From contig DBEP01000047.1 in NCBI GenBank assembly GCA_002294045.1, positions 1-64,000 on the forward strand: 64,000 bases of DNA, in the 5' to 3' direction. Position 1 is the first letter of the stretch. Each line of letters opens with the position of its first letter. Positions 9,141 through 17,485 of the stretch are shown here, in pieces. The stretch is from Lachnoclostridium sp. UBA903. GTDB taxonomy: Bacteria; Bacillota; Clostridia; Lachnospirales; Lachnospiraceae. A program made the translations under genes and the position numbers. The notes under the pieces are model-generated. The model made no database searches and was not told the origin of the DNA. It saw only the letters and a program-made list of their open reading frames with translations.

Positions 9141-9968
9141 ATGATGAATAAATTCATATCAAATAAAAAATTTATATTTAGCTTGCTTATCCTGATACCT
9201 TTATTTCTGGTTGTGGTATTCGGCAAATATATTGTTCCCAATGATCCTTTAGTCATGGACACGGGCAATCCATTGAAAAACCCGTCGATGCAGTATCCTT
9301 TAGGAACGGACGAATACGGCAGGTGCATATTTTCCAGGCTGATACTTGGTATCCTGCCGTCAGTGACAGTAGCACTCCTCGGAACTGCAATAGCTTTTGT
9401 ATCCGGTACTCTGCTGGGTATCATTGCAGGCTATGTAAGCGGAAAGACAGGCAGTATTATTATGCGTTTTATTGATGTTATACTTTGTTTTCCGCCGATT
9501 TTACTTGCCATGATGATTGCCGGGTTATGGGGAGCCGGGTTATTAAATCTGATAATTGTGGTGGGAATTTTATATTTGCCCCATTTTTGCCGGCTGGCAT
9601 ATTCCTCCGCACTTAAGACCAGCAAAATGGAATATGTTGAAAATGATGTGTCAATAGGGGCAGGAACAGCAAGAATTTTATTGAAAGCAATTATACCAAA
9701 CATATTATCACCTCTAATTATACAAATCAGTACAACGGTTTCCAATGCAATTTTACTGGAATCCGGTTTAAGCTTCCTGGGGCTGGGGGTTCAGCCGCCC
9801 AAGCCATCCTGGGGCCTGATGATAGGCACGGCAAAAGATTATATATCGGTAAACCCCATGTATTTAATGTGGCCGGCACTTTGCCTGTGTTTGACTATAC
9901 TCGCGATAAATTTATTGGGTGATGCATTAAGGGATATTCTGGATCCGAAACTGAATGAAACTATTTAG
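9141..9968 (+). CDS. oppC: Peptide ABC importer permease (OppC/DppC type)
   Basis: The 275-aa partner permease has an N-terminal helix, the typical HPLGTDEYGR-like element (here YPLGTDEYGRCIFSR) and the EAA-type loop followed by LLLESGLSFLGLGVQPP, a near-universal OppC signature. GGAGG precedes the ATG. It completes the heterodimeric channel encoded by this operon. Confidence 0.92.
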   Translation: MMNKFISNKKFIFSLLILIPLFLVVVFGKYIVPNDPLVMDTGNPLKNPSMQYPLGTDEYGRCIFSRLILGILPSVTVALLGTAIAFVSGTLLGIIAGYVSGKTGSIIMRFIDVILCFPPILLAMMIAGLWGAGLLNLIIVVGILYLPHFCRLAYSSALKTSKMEYVENDVSIGAGTARILLKAIIPNILSPLIIQISTTVSNAILLESGLSFLGLGVQPPKPSWGLMIGTAKDYISVNPMYLMWPALCLCLTILAINLLGDALRDILDPKLNETI

Positions 9969-10019
9969 TAGCCGGATTTGAATATAAAGTAGAACTATAA
10001 ACATATAAGGAGGTACCAT

Positions 10020-11657
10020 ATGAAAAGTAAAAAGATGTTTAGGGTATTGGCAATGGTTATGGCATTGTGTTTTCTGCTGGCAGGATGCGGTAAGGTGAAG
10101 CAGGGAGAAGAAAACGCAGACCCTGAAACAGGGAATTCTGCCGAAACAGCCGATACAGAGAGTCCGGTAAATACGGAAAGTACAGGGAGTACAGCAGACG
10201 AACTGGTAGTAGGACTCAGTGCCGAACCGACAACAATGGATCCCCATATTCAATCTGGTCAGGCTACGAGAATGATAAAACAGCAAATTTACAGAGGACT
10301 TTTTTCCTATGGGGACGGTGAAGAAAGCATTCATAATGAATTGGCCGATTCTTATGAAATATCGGAAGATAATTTAACTTATATTTTTAAGCTGAAGGCC
10401 GCCAAGTTTCACGATGGTTCTGATGTAACGGCAGAGGATGCGGCCTTTTCGCTCCAGCGGATTATGGACGAACAAACAGGCGCCACTTTTGGAAGTGATT
10501 TCAGAAATGTTGTGGAATCTGCTTTTGCTGTGGATGAAAAAACAGTTCAGATTGTTTTGAAATATCCCGATACCGCTTTTCTGGAACTGCTGTGCCTGCC
10601 GGAATCCGTTGTTGTATCAAAGGCTTGGTGTGAATCCCATGACAATGATTTAGATACGAATCCTATGGGATGCGGGCCTTATCAATTTGATAGCTGGGAC
10701 AGAGGCCGGGAAATAACGGTAACCGCTTCCCAGGATTATTACAAAGAAGCGCCCAAGAGCAATACCATCCGTTTTGTATTCTATACGGATGACACTACGA
10801 GAGCCAACGCTTTAAGGACCGGAGATGTGGATTTAATTGATTATGTGCCAGCAAAAGAAGCAATTGCTTTTGGAAGTTCACCGGATATACAGCTTGATGT
10901 AACGGTTGCGCCATTTATGTGTATACAGATTAACTGCACGGAAGGCAGTCCTTTGGCAGATACCAGGGTAAGACAGGCAATTGCTTATGCCGTAGACAGA
11001 GATGGAGTAATCAATTCGGCATTCATGGGCCGGGGAGTGGCCATTTACGGATTCCCTACCATTGTCGGACAGGCCGGATATGATGGCGCTTATGATAGTT
11101 ATTTCTCTTTTAATCCGGATAAGGCGAAAGAATTGTTGGCAGAAGCAGGATATCCGGACGGTTTCAGCTGTAAATTGCTCGCAACTTCCACTTATGCCAT
11201 GCATGAGCAGACGGCGCTTGTCGTACAGGATAGCCTGGCAAAAATCGGTATTCAAGTGGAAGTTGAATTGCCTGACTGGTCTACCAGGATTGAACGCTCT
11301 AATACCGGCAATTATGATATGATGATATCAGGAACAGCAGGCAATATTGTGGATATGGATTGGGTTACCAATTATTATCAAAGCGGTGATGTCCGTATGA
11401 ACAGCTGCCCCGGATTCGGCGATGATTTAATTGACCAGTATCTGGCTGAGGGTAGAGAAAGCCTTGACCCTGATGAAAGGACGGTAATCTATAATAAATT
11501 TAGGGAAAGAGCATTGGAATTATCTCCTTTTGTTTTCCTTAATTATCGGGAGCAGATTTTTGCATATGGAAACAATGTAAAAGGTTTTAATAATCTGGAC
11601 GGTGTTTTAACCTATTGTTCCGGTATTACTTTAGAGAACACTTATGTAGAGGAATAA
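10020..11657 (+). CDS. oppA: Peptide-type substrate-binding lipoprotein (SBP family 5)
   Basis: The 545-aa secreted receptor has a type II signal peptide with lipobox LLAG-Cys23, a short acidic/Thr-Ser-rich linker, and a family-5 body starting LVVGLSAEPTTMDPHIQSG. The segment VRQAIAYAVDRDGVI is the conserved family-5 core. Anchored outside the membrane, it should deliver ligand to OppBC. AAGGAGG lies seven bases before the ATG. Family-5 proteins bind peptides, nickel chelates, opines and other conjugates, so a glycated peptide or glycated amino-acid ligand is plausible but unproven. Confidence 0.9.
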   Translation: MKSKKMFRVLAMVMALCFLLAGCGKVKQGEENADPETGNSAETADTESPVNTESTGSTADELVVGLSAEPTTMDPHIQSGQATRMIKQQIYRGLFSYGDGEESIHNELADSYEISEDNLTYIFKLKAAKFHDGSDVTAEDAAFSLQRIMDEQTGATFGSDFRNVVESAFAVDEKTVQIVLKYPDTAFLELLCLPESVVVSKAWCESHDNDLDTNPMGCGPYQFDSWDRGREITVTASQDYYKEAPKSNTIRFVFYTDDTTRANALRTGDVDLIDYVPAKEAIAFGSSPDIQLDVTVAPFMCIQINCTEGSPLADTRVRQAIAYAVDRDGVINSAFMGRGVAIYGFPTIVGQAGYDGAYDSYFSFNPDKAKELLAEAGYPDGFSCKLLATSTYAMHEQTALVVQDSLAKIGIQVEVELPDWSTRIERSNTGNYDMMISGTAGNIVDMDWVTNYYQSGDVRMNSCPGFGDDLIDQYLAEGRESLDPDERTVIYNKFRERALELSPFVFLNYREQIFAYGNNVKGFNNLDGVLTYCSGITLENTYVEE

Positions 11658-11678
11658 AATCAATTCAAGGAGATTATC

Positions 11679-12650
11679 ATGGATGTAAAAACAATAGTAT
11701 CGGAAATAAAAAACAAACTGGATAAGAAAGGAGGATTGAAACATGTTTACTTTATAGCATGCGGTGGATCGAAAGCAGCCATTTTTCCAGGGTTGTATTT
11801 ATTGCAAAGTGAAGCAAACACATTCGGCGCTACTACACACACCAGTAATGAATTCGTACATGTTACTCCAAAGGAACTGGATGAAAGATGCATTGCAATT
11901 ATATGCTCTCTGAAAGCTACCCCGGAGACGGTGAAGGCAGTTGAAGCGGCAAATGCTGCAGGCGCAATTACCATTGCCATGACAGGTTCTGATGATACCG
12001 AAATGGCAAAAAACGGGCAATATGTAGTGGTTTATTCCAATGGTGATGATCAGACTTACAGTGAATCAAACGGTGCATATGCGTTAAAAATCGGTTTTGA
12101 AATACTAAAACAATTTGAAGACTATGCTAATTATGATGTTGCAATAGAAGCGTATTCCCATATTGATGAAATTGTTTCGGAAGGTAAAAATAAAGTACTG
12201 CCAGCGGCAAAAGAATGGGCCGTAAAAAATGAGAAAGAACCGATTTTTTATGTATTGGCTTCCGGAGCTAATTATGGCGTCGCATATTCTATGTGCTGCT
12301 GTCATTTTATGGAAATGCAATGGAAACATGCAGTTTGTCTCCATACCGGTGAATATTTTCACGGTTCCTTTGAGACTACCGACAAGGAACTCCCGATTAT
12401 CCTATTGATGGGTGAAGGAAGGACACGGGCATTAGATGAAAGATGCCTGAATTTTCTTAAAAAGTATGCCGGCAATTACATTGTAATAGATTCCAGAGAT
12501 TTAGGGATCAATAAAATTAATGCAAAGGTAGTAGAATTTTTTAACCCGGTCATAATGATACCCATTGAAAGATACTATGTTTCCCAAATGGCTGATATCA
12601 GAAATCACTCCATGGATATAAGGCGTTATATGTGGAAAGTGGAATATTAA
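11679..12650 (+). CDS. frlB: FrlB/FraB-like SIS-domain fructosamine-6-phosphate deglycase
   Basis: The 323-aa cytoplasmic enzyme with two SIS domains is predicted to split a phosphorylated Amadori product into glucose 6-phosphate and the free amine. The N-terminal HVYFIACGGSKAA is the sugar-phosphate isomerase motif. In the second domain, MEMQWKH and GEYFHGSFE place Glu212 and His228 sixteen residues apart. From memory, Salmonella FraB uses Glu214 and His230, the same spacing, and E. coli FrlB has matching MEFTWTH and GEFRHGPLE segments. It is last in the operon that starts with the FrlD-like kinase, completing a two-step pathway. The released amine is unknown. A GlmS-like or AgaS-like isomerase is a less likely alternative. 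Confidence 0.82.
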   Translation: MDVKTIVSEIKNKLDKKGGLKHVYFIACGGSKAAIFPGLYLLQSEANTFGATTHTSNEFVHVTPKELDERCIAIICSLKATPETVKAVEAANAAGAITIAMTGSDDTEMAKNGQYVVVYSNGDDQTYSESNGAYALKIGFEILKQFEDYANYDVAIEAYSHIDEIVSEGKNKVLPAAKEWAVKNEKEPIFYVLASGANYGVAYSMCCCHFMEMQWKHAVCLHTGEYFHGSFETTDKELPIILLMGEGRTRALDERCLNFLKKYAGNYIVIDSRDLGINKINAKVVEFFNPVIMIPIERYYVSQMADIRNHSMDIRRYMWKVEY

Positions 12651-12805
12651 TACATAACTGCTGTCTGATTGAGAAAATAAACCTTTTCCCTTACAGTATT
12701 CCTTATTTTGTAACTTGATTGCGATTTTTCCATAAATTATTCGTATATTAAATAAAGTGCCTTAAAATGTGTATAAATGAACCAAGCAGAAAAATTTCTT
12801 GCTTT

Positions 12806-12877
12806 TTTACAGAATTATTTATATACTATATCCTATAGAAATGTATTATGTTAGTATATAATATTATATGAGGATAA
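12806..12877 (+). promoter_or_regulatory. Promoter and operator of the gntR gene (site B)
   Basis: TTTACA (12806-12811) and TATCCT (12829-12834) are separated by 17 bp. Just downstream, 12848-12877 matches the palindromic operator at 13749-13778 in 21 of 30 bases, including AGTATATAA and TTATAT. The arrangement implies autoregulation of the GntR protein encoded at 12903. Confidence 0.65.
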
Positions 12878-12902
12878 AGTAAGGGAGAGGGGATGAGCAA
12901 TC

Positions 12903-13613
12903 TTGCTAGACGTAAAATCATCAACACCTCTATATATACAGTTGATGGAAAATTTGGAACAAAATATCAGAAAAGGCATCTATGCCGAAGGAGAGCGTCT
13001 GCTGTCCGAGGTTGAGATGGCAAAGTGTTATGATGTAAGTGTTATTACCGTGAGAAAAGCATTTAGCGGACTGGTCAAAAAGGGGCTAATAGAAAAGCAG
13101 CAGGGAAAAGGTACTTTTGTATCGAAACGCAGGTATTATAAGGATATGAATATGCTGATCAGTTTTTCTGATATGTGCCGTAAAATAGGTGTTATACCCG
13201 GTGGCAAAATGATAGAAAACAGATTAATCCATGCAGATGAAAAAATGGCGGAAAAGCTGCATATTAAGCCAAATGAAAAGATAATTTCCATTGTGCGGGT
13301 CAGACTTGCTGACGACGAGCCTGTTGCAATTGAACGGAATTATTTTTCCATAGGATATGCCGTTTTGGTAAATGAGGTATTTGATAATAACTCTCTTTTT
13401 GAATTTTTGAAAGATAAAATGGATGTAACTGTAAGTTATTCTGAAAGAAGTGTGGATATACATTATACAAATAAAACGGAGGCTTCTTTACTGAATATAA
13501 ATGAAAAAGCACCTATGCTGCACATTGAGAGCGTGACTTATGATAACATGAAAGAACCGGTGTATGTAGGTGAACAAATAATTAACAGTGATAAATTTAC
13601 CTTATATTTATGA
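12903..13613 (+). CDS. GntR/HutC-family regulator with UTRA domain (FrlR-like)
   Basis: The 236-aa protein has an N-terminal winged helix (PLYIQLMENLEQNIRKG, LLSEVEMAKCYDVSVITVRKA, KQQGKGTFV) and a C-terminal UTRA ligand domain ending in YVGEQIINSDKFTLYL. The UTRA fold typically binds a phosphorylated sugar or amino sugar; FrlR in E. coli is a relative linked to fructoselysine. The TTG start at 12903 is preceded by GGGAGAGGGG; an ATG at 12893 is out of frame. It sits between the Amadori operon and the TPP-enzyme gene, and a shared motif precedes all three, so it is probably their common repressor. Confidence 0.88.
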   Translation: MLDVKSSTPLYIQLMENLEQNIRKGIYAEGERLLSEVEMAKCYDVSVITVRKAFSGLVKKGLIEKQQGKGTFVSKRRYYKDMNMLISFSDMCRKIGVIPGGKMIENRLIHADEKMAEKLHIKPNEKIISIVRVRLADDEPVAIERNYFSIGYAVLVNEVFDNNSLFEFLKDKMDVTVSYSERSVDIHYTNKTEASLLNINEKAPMLHIESVTYDNMKEPVYVGEQIINSDKFTLYL

Positions 13614-13649
13614 AATTTATATTAAATAGCGAACAATAAATGATGAAGT

Positions 13650-13700
13650 CCGGAACCTGGCTGCTTTTCATTAAGCGGCAAGGAGCCGGGCTTTTTTGTT
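13650..13700 (+). terminator. Rho-independent terminator after gntR
   Basis: An interrupted stem (ccgg at 13650-13653 with ccgg at 13686-13689, cct with agg, gctgc with gcggc) is capped by a short loop and followed by six T residues from 13692 and more T beyond. It lies 37 bases after the gntR stop and just before a strong new promoter. Confidence 0.8.
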
Positions 13701-13723
13701 TTTTGAAGATTTAAAAAAAATAC

Positions 13724-13778
13724 TTGACATAGTTTTCTCCTTGTTGTAAAGTCAGTATATAACATTATATACTGACTT
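13724..13778 (+). promoter_or_regulatory. Strong promoter with palindromic GntR operator (site C)
   Basis: A consensus TTGACA (13724-13729) is followed after 17 bp by TAAAGT (13747-13752). The operator at 13749-13778 is the clearest of three copies: AAGTCAGTATATA and TATATACTGACTT face each other around four bases. It overlaps the -10 element and the start point, as expected for a repressor site. It drives the TPP-enzyme gene at 14026. Confidence 0.75.
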
Positions 13779-14025
13779 GAAAATAGAACAAAAAATTACT
13801 CTTTATTATAGAGGTAAAACGGGCCTTATGTCATGGGGAGGTTTTTTATACCTCATTATAAATATATTAAGAATTTTATACAACGATGTATAAAGCAAAG
13901 ATAGCTTTATACTTTTTTTATGTTACGAGGAATTACGTCATATAAGATAAAAAATGCTTTGCTAATCTTGTAACGAAAAACTAAATTATTCCCTGAGAAA
14001 CGGGATTTACAAAGGAAGGAAAAAC
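13779..14025 (+). promoter_or_regulatory. Structured 5' leader with internal intrinsic terminator
   Basis: The roughly 250-nt leader of the TPP-enzyme gene holds a perfect 9-bp hairpin (gtataaagc at 13888-13896 with gctttatac at 13904-13912) followed by seven T residues, a complete terminator upstream of the start codon. A smaller hairpin around 13837-13855 (gaggt/acctc) precedes it. Downstream, CTTTGCT (13959-13965) can pair with AGCAAAG inside the terminator's left side and loop, and GTTACGAG (about 13922) with CTTGTAAC (about 13968), so an alternative fold is possible. I recognise no T-box or known riboswitch core. Confidence 0.55.
13888..13919 (+). terminator. Leader terminator (candidate attenuator)
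   Basis: A perfect 9-bp stem, 7-nt loop and T7 tract lie between the promoter at 13724 and the coding start at 14026. Because no gene ends here, it probably attenuates transcription into the TPP-enzyme gene. Confidence 0.75.
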
Positions 14026-15714
14026 ATGCAGGAAAAAAGAAAGGCTGCTGAGGAAAAAATGATAACCCAAGAAACACAGACGGTTGCCGAATTATTAATT
14101 AAATGCCTGGAACAGGAAGGAGTTGAATATATTTTTGGAATTCCAGGAGAAGAAAATCTTGCCGTCATGAACGCAATTGAAAAATCCTCAATAAAATTTA
14201 TTACTACCAGGCATGAACAAGGAGCCGCATTTATGGCTGATGTTTATGGAAGGCTAACGGGTAAAGCTGGTGTCTGCTTATCTACTTTAGGACCCGGTGC
14301 GACAAATCTGGTTACCGGTGTTGCAGATGCCCATTCGGATGGTTCTCCGCTGATTGCATTGACCGGACAGGTGGGAACAGACAGAATGCATATCACATCG
14401 CATCAATTTCTGGATTTATGTAAAATGTTTGAGCCTATAACGAAAAGGGTAAAAATGATTGTAAATCCGAGCACTGTCAATGAGATAGTCAGAATTGCCT
14501 TTAAATACGCCGAAAGTGAAAAGCCGGGCGCCTGCCACATTGATCTTCCTGTAAATGTGGCAAGTATGGATGCGGGAGATGAAAAACCGTTAATGAAGAA
14601 AATCAGTACTAAGGAATATGCGGAAGGGGATTCTGTTGAAAAAGCGGCAGATCAGATATTCATGGCGGAAAGGCCTGTTGTATTGGTGGGAAGCGGTGCA
14701 ATACGGGGTAAAGCAAGTGAAGCATTAACAGCTCTGGTTACGGATCTGCACATTCCGGCTGTGGTTACCATGATGTCGAAGGGGGCGGTTCCCTTTGATA
14801 ATCCCTATGCATTGGGAACAATTGGAATTCCCCAGAAAGATTATCCCAATAAGATAATTGAGAATGCAGATTTAATTATTACGGTAGGATATGATATTGT
14901 TGAGTATGCACCTGTAAAATGGAATGATGCAAACAAGATTAAAATCATACATATTGATACACGGCCCGCCCACATAAATAAGCTATACCAGCCGATTGTG
15001 GAAGTTATCGGGGATATATCGGATTCTTTGCATAGAATCAGGAGAAGGACTTTAAAACCTAAAAATTATGTTTATGCACAAAAAATACGGAAAAAAATGA
15101 TTGAGGAAGCTTCTGGCTTTGCCAATGATACATCATATCCCATGAAGCCGCAGAAAATTTTGTGGGATGTGCGTAAAGTAATGGGAGATGAGGATATTCT
15201 TATTTCTGATGTAGGGGCACATAAAATGTGGATTGCACGTCACTATCCTTGCTACAGACCAAATACCTGCATAATATCCAATGGCTTTGCTACTATGGGA
15301 ATTGGAGTCCCGGGAGCAATTTCGGCTAAATTGATTCATCCGGATAGGAAGGTGCTGACAATAACCGGGGACGGCGGTTTTATGATGAACAGCCAGGAAC
15401 TTGAAACTGCATTAAGAATTGGGACACCCATTGTCGTATTAATATTTAATGATAATCATTATGGTTTAATCAAATGGAAGCAGATGGATAAGTTCGGTCA
15501 TTCCTGTTATGTGGATTTTACAAATCCGGATTTTGTTAAATATGCGGAAAGCATGGGAGCAAAGGGATATCGTATCGAAAAGGCAGATGAACTGATACCA
15601 GCCCTGGAAGAAGCCTTTTTAAATAAGGTTCCCTCAGTTATTGACTGCCCCGTTGATTATAGCGAGAATGAAAAGCTGACAAAACATCTTGAAAAAATAT
15701 ATCGTGAAAACTGA
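14026..15714 (+). CDS. Acetolactate-synthase-like TPP enzyme
   Basis: The 562-aa thiamine-diphosphate enzyme resembles the catabolic acetolactate synthase large subunit, which condenses two pyruvates to acetolactate. The N-terminal FGIPGEENL contains the TPP-activating Glu, TLGPGATNLVTGVADA is the pyrimidine-domain core, and GDGGFMMNSQELETA with NDNHYG is the metal/pyrophosphate motif. No regulatory small-subunit gene follows, which fits a catabolic or specialised enzyme rather than biosynthetic IlvB. AAGGAAGG precedes the ATG. It shares the GntR operator with the Amadori operon, suggesting a role in the same physiology, either pyruvate overflow or decarboxylation of a 2-oxo acid from the amino moiety. 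Substrate is unproven. Confidence 0.8.
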   Translation: MQEKRKAAEEKMITQETQTVAELLIKCLEQEGVEYIFGIPGEENLAVMNAIEKSSIKFITTRHEQGAAFMADVYGRLTGKAGVCLSTLGPGATNLVTGVADAHSDGSPLIALTGQVGTDRMHITSHQFLDLCKMFEPITKRVKMIVNPSTVNEIVRIAFKYAESEKPGACHIDLPVNVASMDAGDEKPLMKKISTKEYAEGDSVEKAADQIFMAERPVVLVGSGAIRGKASEALTALVTDLHIPAVVTMMSKGAVPFDNPYALGTIGIPQKDYPNKIIENADLIITVGYDIVEYAPVKWNDANKIKIIHIDTRPAHINKLYQPIVEVIGDISDSLHRIRRRTLKPKNYVYAQKIRKKMIEEASGFANDTSYPMKPQKILWDVRKVMGDEDILISDVGAHKMWIARHYPCYRPNTCIISNGFATMGIGVPGAISAKLIHPDRKVLTITGDGGFMMNSQELETALRIGTPIVVLIFNDNHYGLIKWKQMDKFGHSCYVDFTNPDFVKYAESMGAKGYRIEKADELIPALEEAFLNKVPSVIDCPVDYSENEKLTKHLEKIYREN

Positions 15715-15784
15715 TGAGGAAGATGCAGACATAGGTAAAGGGCTTCCCTGGGTTTTAGCTGTATTATAATATGATATCTATCCT

Positions 15785-15817
15785 CCCTGTTTTTGTATTA
15801 CCAATACAAAAACAGGG
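15785..15817. terminator. Strong hairpin after the TPP-enzyme gene
   Basis: A 15-bp perfect stem (ccctgtttttgtatt, 15785-15799, with its complement at 15803-15817) closes a 3-nt loop. The following sequence is only moderately T-rich (aattttgtt), but the stem's own A/T run could serve as terminator on either strand. Confidence 0.7.
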
Positions 15818-15832
15818 GGGAATTTTGTTATA

Positions 15833-15849
15833 ATAAGTTAACAACTTAT
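15833..15849. promoter_or_regulatory. Short palindrome upstream of aldehyde dehydrogenase gene
   Basis: ATAAGTT and AACTTAT flank three bases in a perfect 17-bp inverted repeat about 95 bp before the start codon. It has the shape of a dimeric repressor site; no regulator can be assigned. Confidence 0.35.
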
Positions 15850-15942
15850 CAATTATATATGGTTTTTTTGGAGATCATCATAATAATGCCTTGCATTTCT
15901 GCAATTATCACCTTAAAATAGAATTGATAGGAGGTTAAATCC

Positions 15943-17328
15943 GTGACAGTTCAGGAAATTGTTAATAAACAAAGAGAATACTTTAATACCGGTGTAACCA
16001 GAACCGTATCCTTTCGCATAAATGCCTTAAGCCGATTAAGAAAAAGGATACTTGCCAACGAATCCGATATTTATGATGCACTTAAGAAGGACTTAAACAA
16101 GCCGGAATTGGAAAGCTATATGACGGAAGTTGGTATGGTCCTGGAAGAAATAAGGACTTTTATAAAGCATACTAAAAGGTGGGCGGCAGCTCAGTATGTC
16201 AGGACACCCCTTGCCCAATTTGCCGGAAGAAGCTTTATCATACCGGAACCATATGGCGTAGCGCTGGTTATGTCACCATGGAATTATCCTTTTCAATTAA
16301 GCATGGTCCCCCTGATAGGAGCCGTGGCGGCCGGAAACTGCGTTATATTAAAGCCTTCCGCCTATGCACCTTATGTATCTCAGGTAATGGCCGGCATCCT
16401 TTCGGAATGTTTTCCGGCAGAATATATTACGGTTATCCAGGGCGGCAGACAGGAAAACCAGGAATTGCTGGAACAGAAATTTGATTACATCTTCTTTACC
16501 GGCGGTATGGAGGTCGGAAAACTGGTCATGGAGAAAGCGGCTAAACATTTAACCCCAATCAGCCTGGAGCTTGGAGGGAAAAGTCCCTGTATTGTTGAAA
16601 AAACCGCGGATTTAAAACTGGCGGCCAAAAGAATTGCCTTCGGCAAATTTTTAAATTCCGGACAGACCTGTGTAGCACCGGATTATTTATATGTTCAGGA
16701 AGAGGTAAAAGACCAGCTGGTAAAATATTTAAGCCAATCTATTCAGGAATTTTTCGGAAACCATCCTTTGGAGAATTCGGACTATCCTAAAATCATAAAT
16801 GAAAAACACTATAAACGTATTATGGGACTGATGGAAGGAGAAAAAATACTGGCCGGCGGTTACGGCCGGAATTGCGGCGGCTGTAATAACCTCTACAAGA
16901 TTGCTCCTACCGTCATAGACAAAGTTACTCCTGATTCCAAAATAATGCAGGAAGAGATATTCGGACCGGTTCTTCCCGTTATGACCTTTAAGCATTTGGC
17001 GGAAGTGGCCGGATATGTGAACAGCAGGCCGAAACCCCTGGCTTTATACCTGTTTACGACGGATAAAAAGGTGGAAAAATATATCCTGAAAAATATTTCT
17101 TTCGGCGGCGGGTGCATCAACGATACCATTATCCATCTGGCGACCCCTTATATGGGATTTGGTGGGGTAGGAGAGAGCGGAATGGGAAGTTACCACGGCA
17201 AATACAGCTTTAATACCTTCAGCCATAAAAAAAGCATTATTAAGAAATCAAATTGGATTGACCTGCCTATGCGGTATCATCCTTATAGCAAAAGGAAAGA
17301 AAAACTTATACGGTTCTTTTTAAGATAA
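15943..17328 (+). CDS. NAD(P)-dependent aldehyde dehydrogenase (class 3 / fatty-aldehyde type)
   Basis: The 461-aa soluble dehydrogenase oxidises an aldehyde to the acid. SPWNYPFQL is the cofactor-fold motif, SLELGGKSPC carries the general-base Glu, and FLNSGQTCVAPDY the nucleophilic Cys. The length and the late YMGFGGVGESGMGSYHGKYSFNTFSH block are typical of class 3 enzymes such as B. subtilis YwdH. The GTG start is supported by GGAGG nine bases upstream. It has its own 5' region after a strong hairpin and so is probably transcribed separately from the TPP-enzyme gene. Confidence 0.9.
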   Translation: MTVQEIVNKQREYFNTGVTRTVSFRINALSRLRKRILANESDIYDALKKDLNKPELESYMTEVGMVLEEIRTFIKHTKRWAAAQYVRTPLAQFAGRSFIIPEPYGVALVMSPWNYPFQLSMVPLIGAVAAGNCVILKPSAYAPYVSQVMAGILSECFPAEYITVIQGGRQENQELLEQKFDYIFFTGGMEVGKLVMEKAAKHLTPISLELGGKSPCIVEKTADLKLAAKRIAFGKFLNSGQTCVAPDYLYVQEEVKDQLVKYLSQSIQEFFGNHPLENSDYPKIINEKHYKRIMGLMEGEKILAGGYGRNCGGCNNLYKIAPTVIDKVTPDSKIMQEEIFGPVLPVMTFKHLAEVAGYVNSRPKPLALYLFTTDKKVEKYILKNISFGGGCINDTIIHLATPYMGFGGVGESGMGSYHGKYSFNTFSHKKSIIKKSNWIDLPMRYHPYSKRKEKLIRFFLR

Positions 17329-17452
17329 AGATGGAATACCATAATTCATTGGAATAATAAAAACATAGTATAGTGAGCCGTATGCAAGTTAATTAATCAA
17401 ATGTAGAAAAATCTGAGACATAATTTAAATAGAAAAATAAATATTATTATAG

Positions 17453-17472
17453 GTAAGGCCGAACGGCTTTAC
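17453..17472 (+). other. Small hairpin before the GNAT gene
   Basis: GTAAGGCCG and CGGCTTTAC fold around two bases just upstream of the ribosome-binding site AGAAAGGAG of the next gene. It could influence translation; no known regulator is recognised. Confidence 0.35.
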
Positions 17473-17485
17473 AGAAAGGAGACAT

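Noticed and set aside
13779..14025. T-box riboswitch before the TPP-enzyme gene
   Set aside because: Acetolactate synthase genes are often T-box controlled, but the conserved AGGGTGG/antiterminator bulge is absent.
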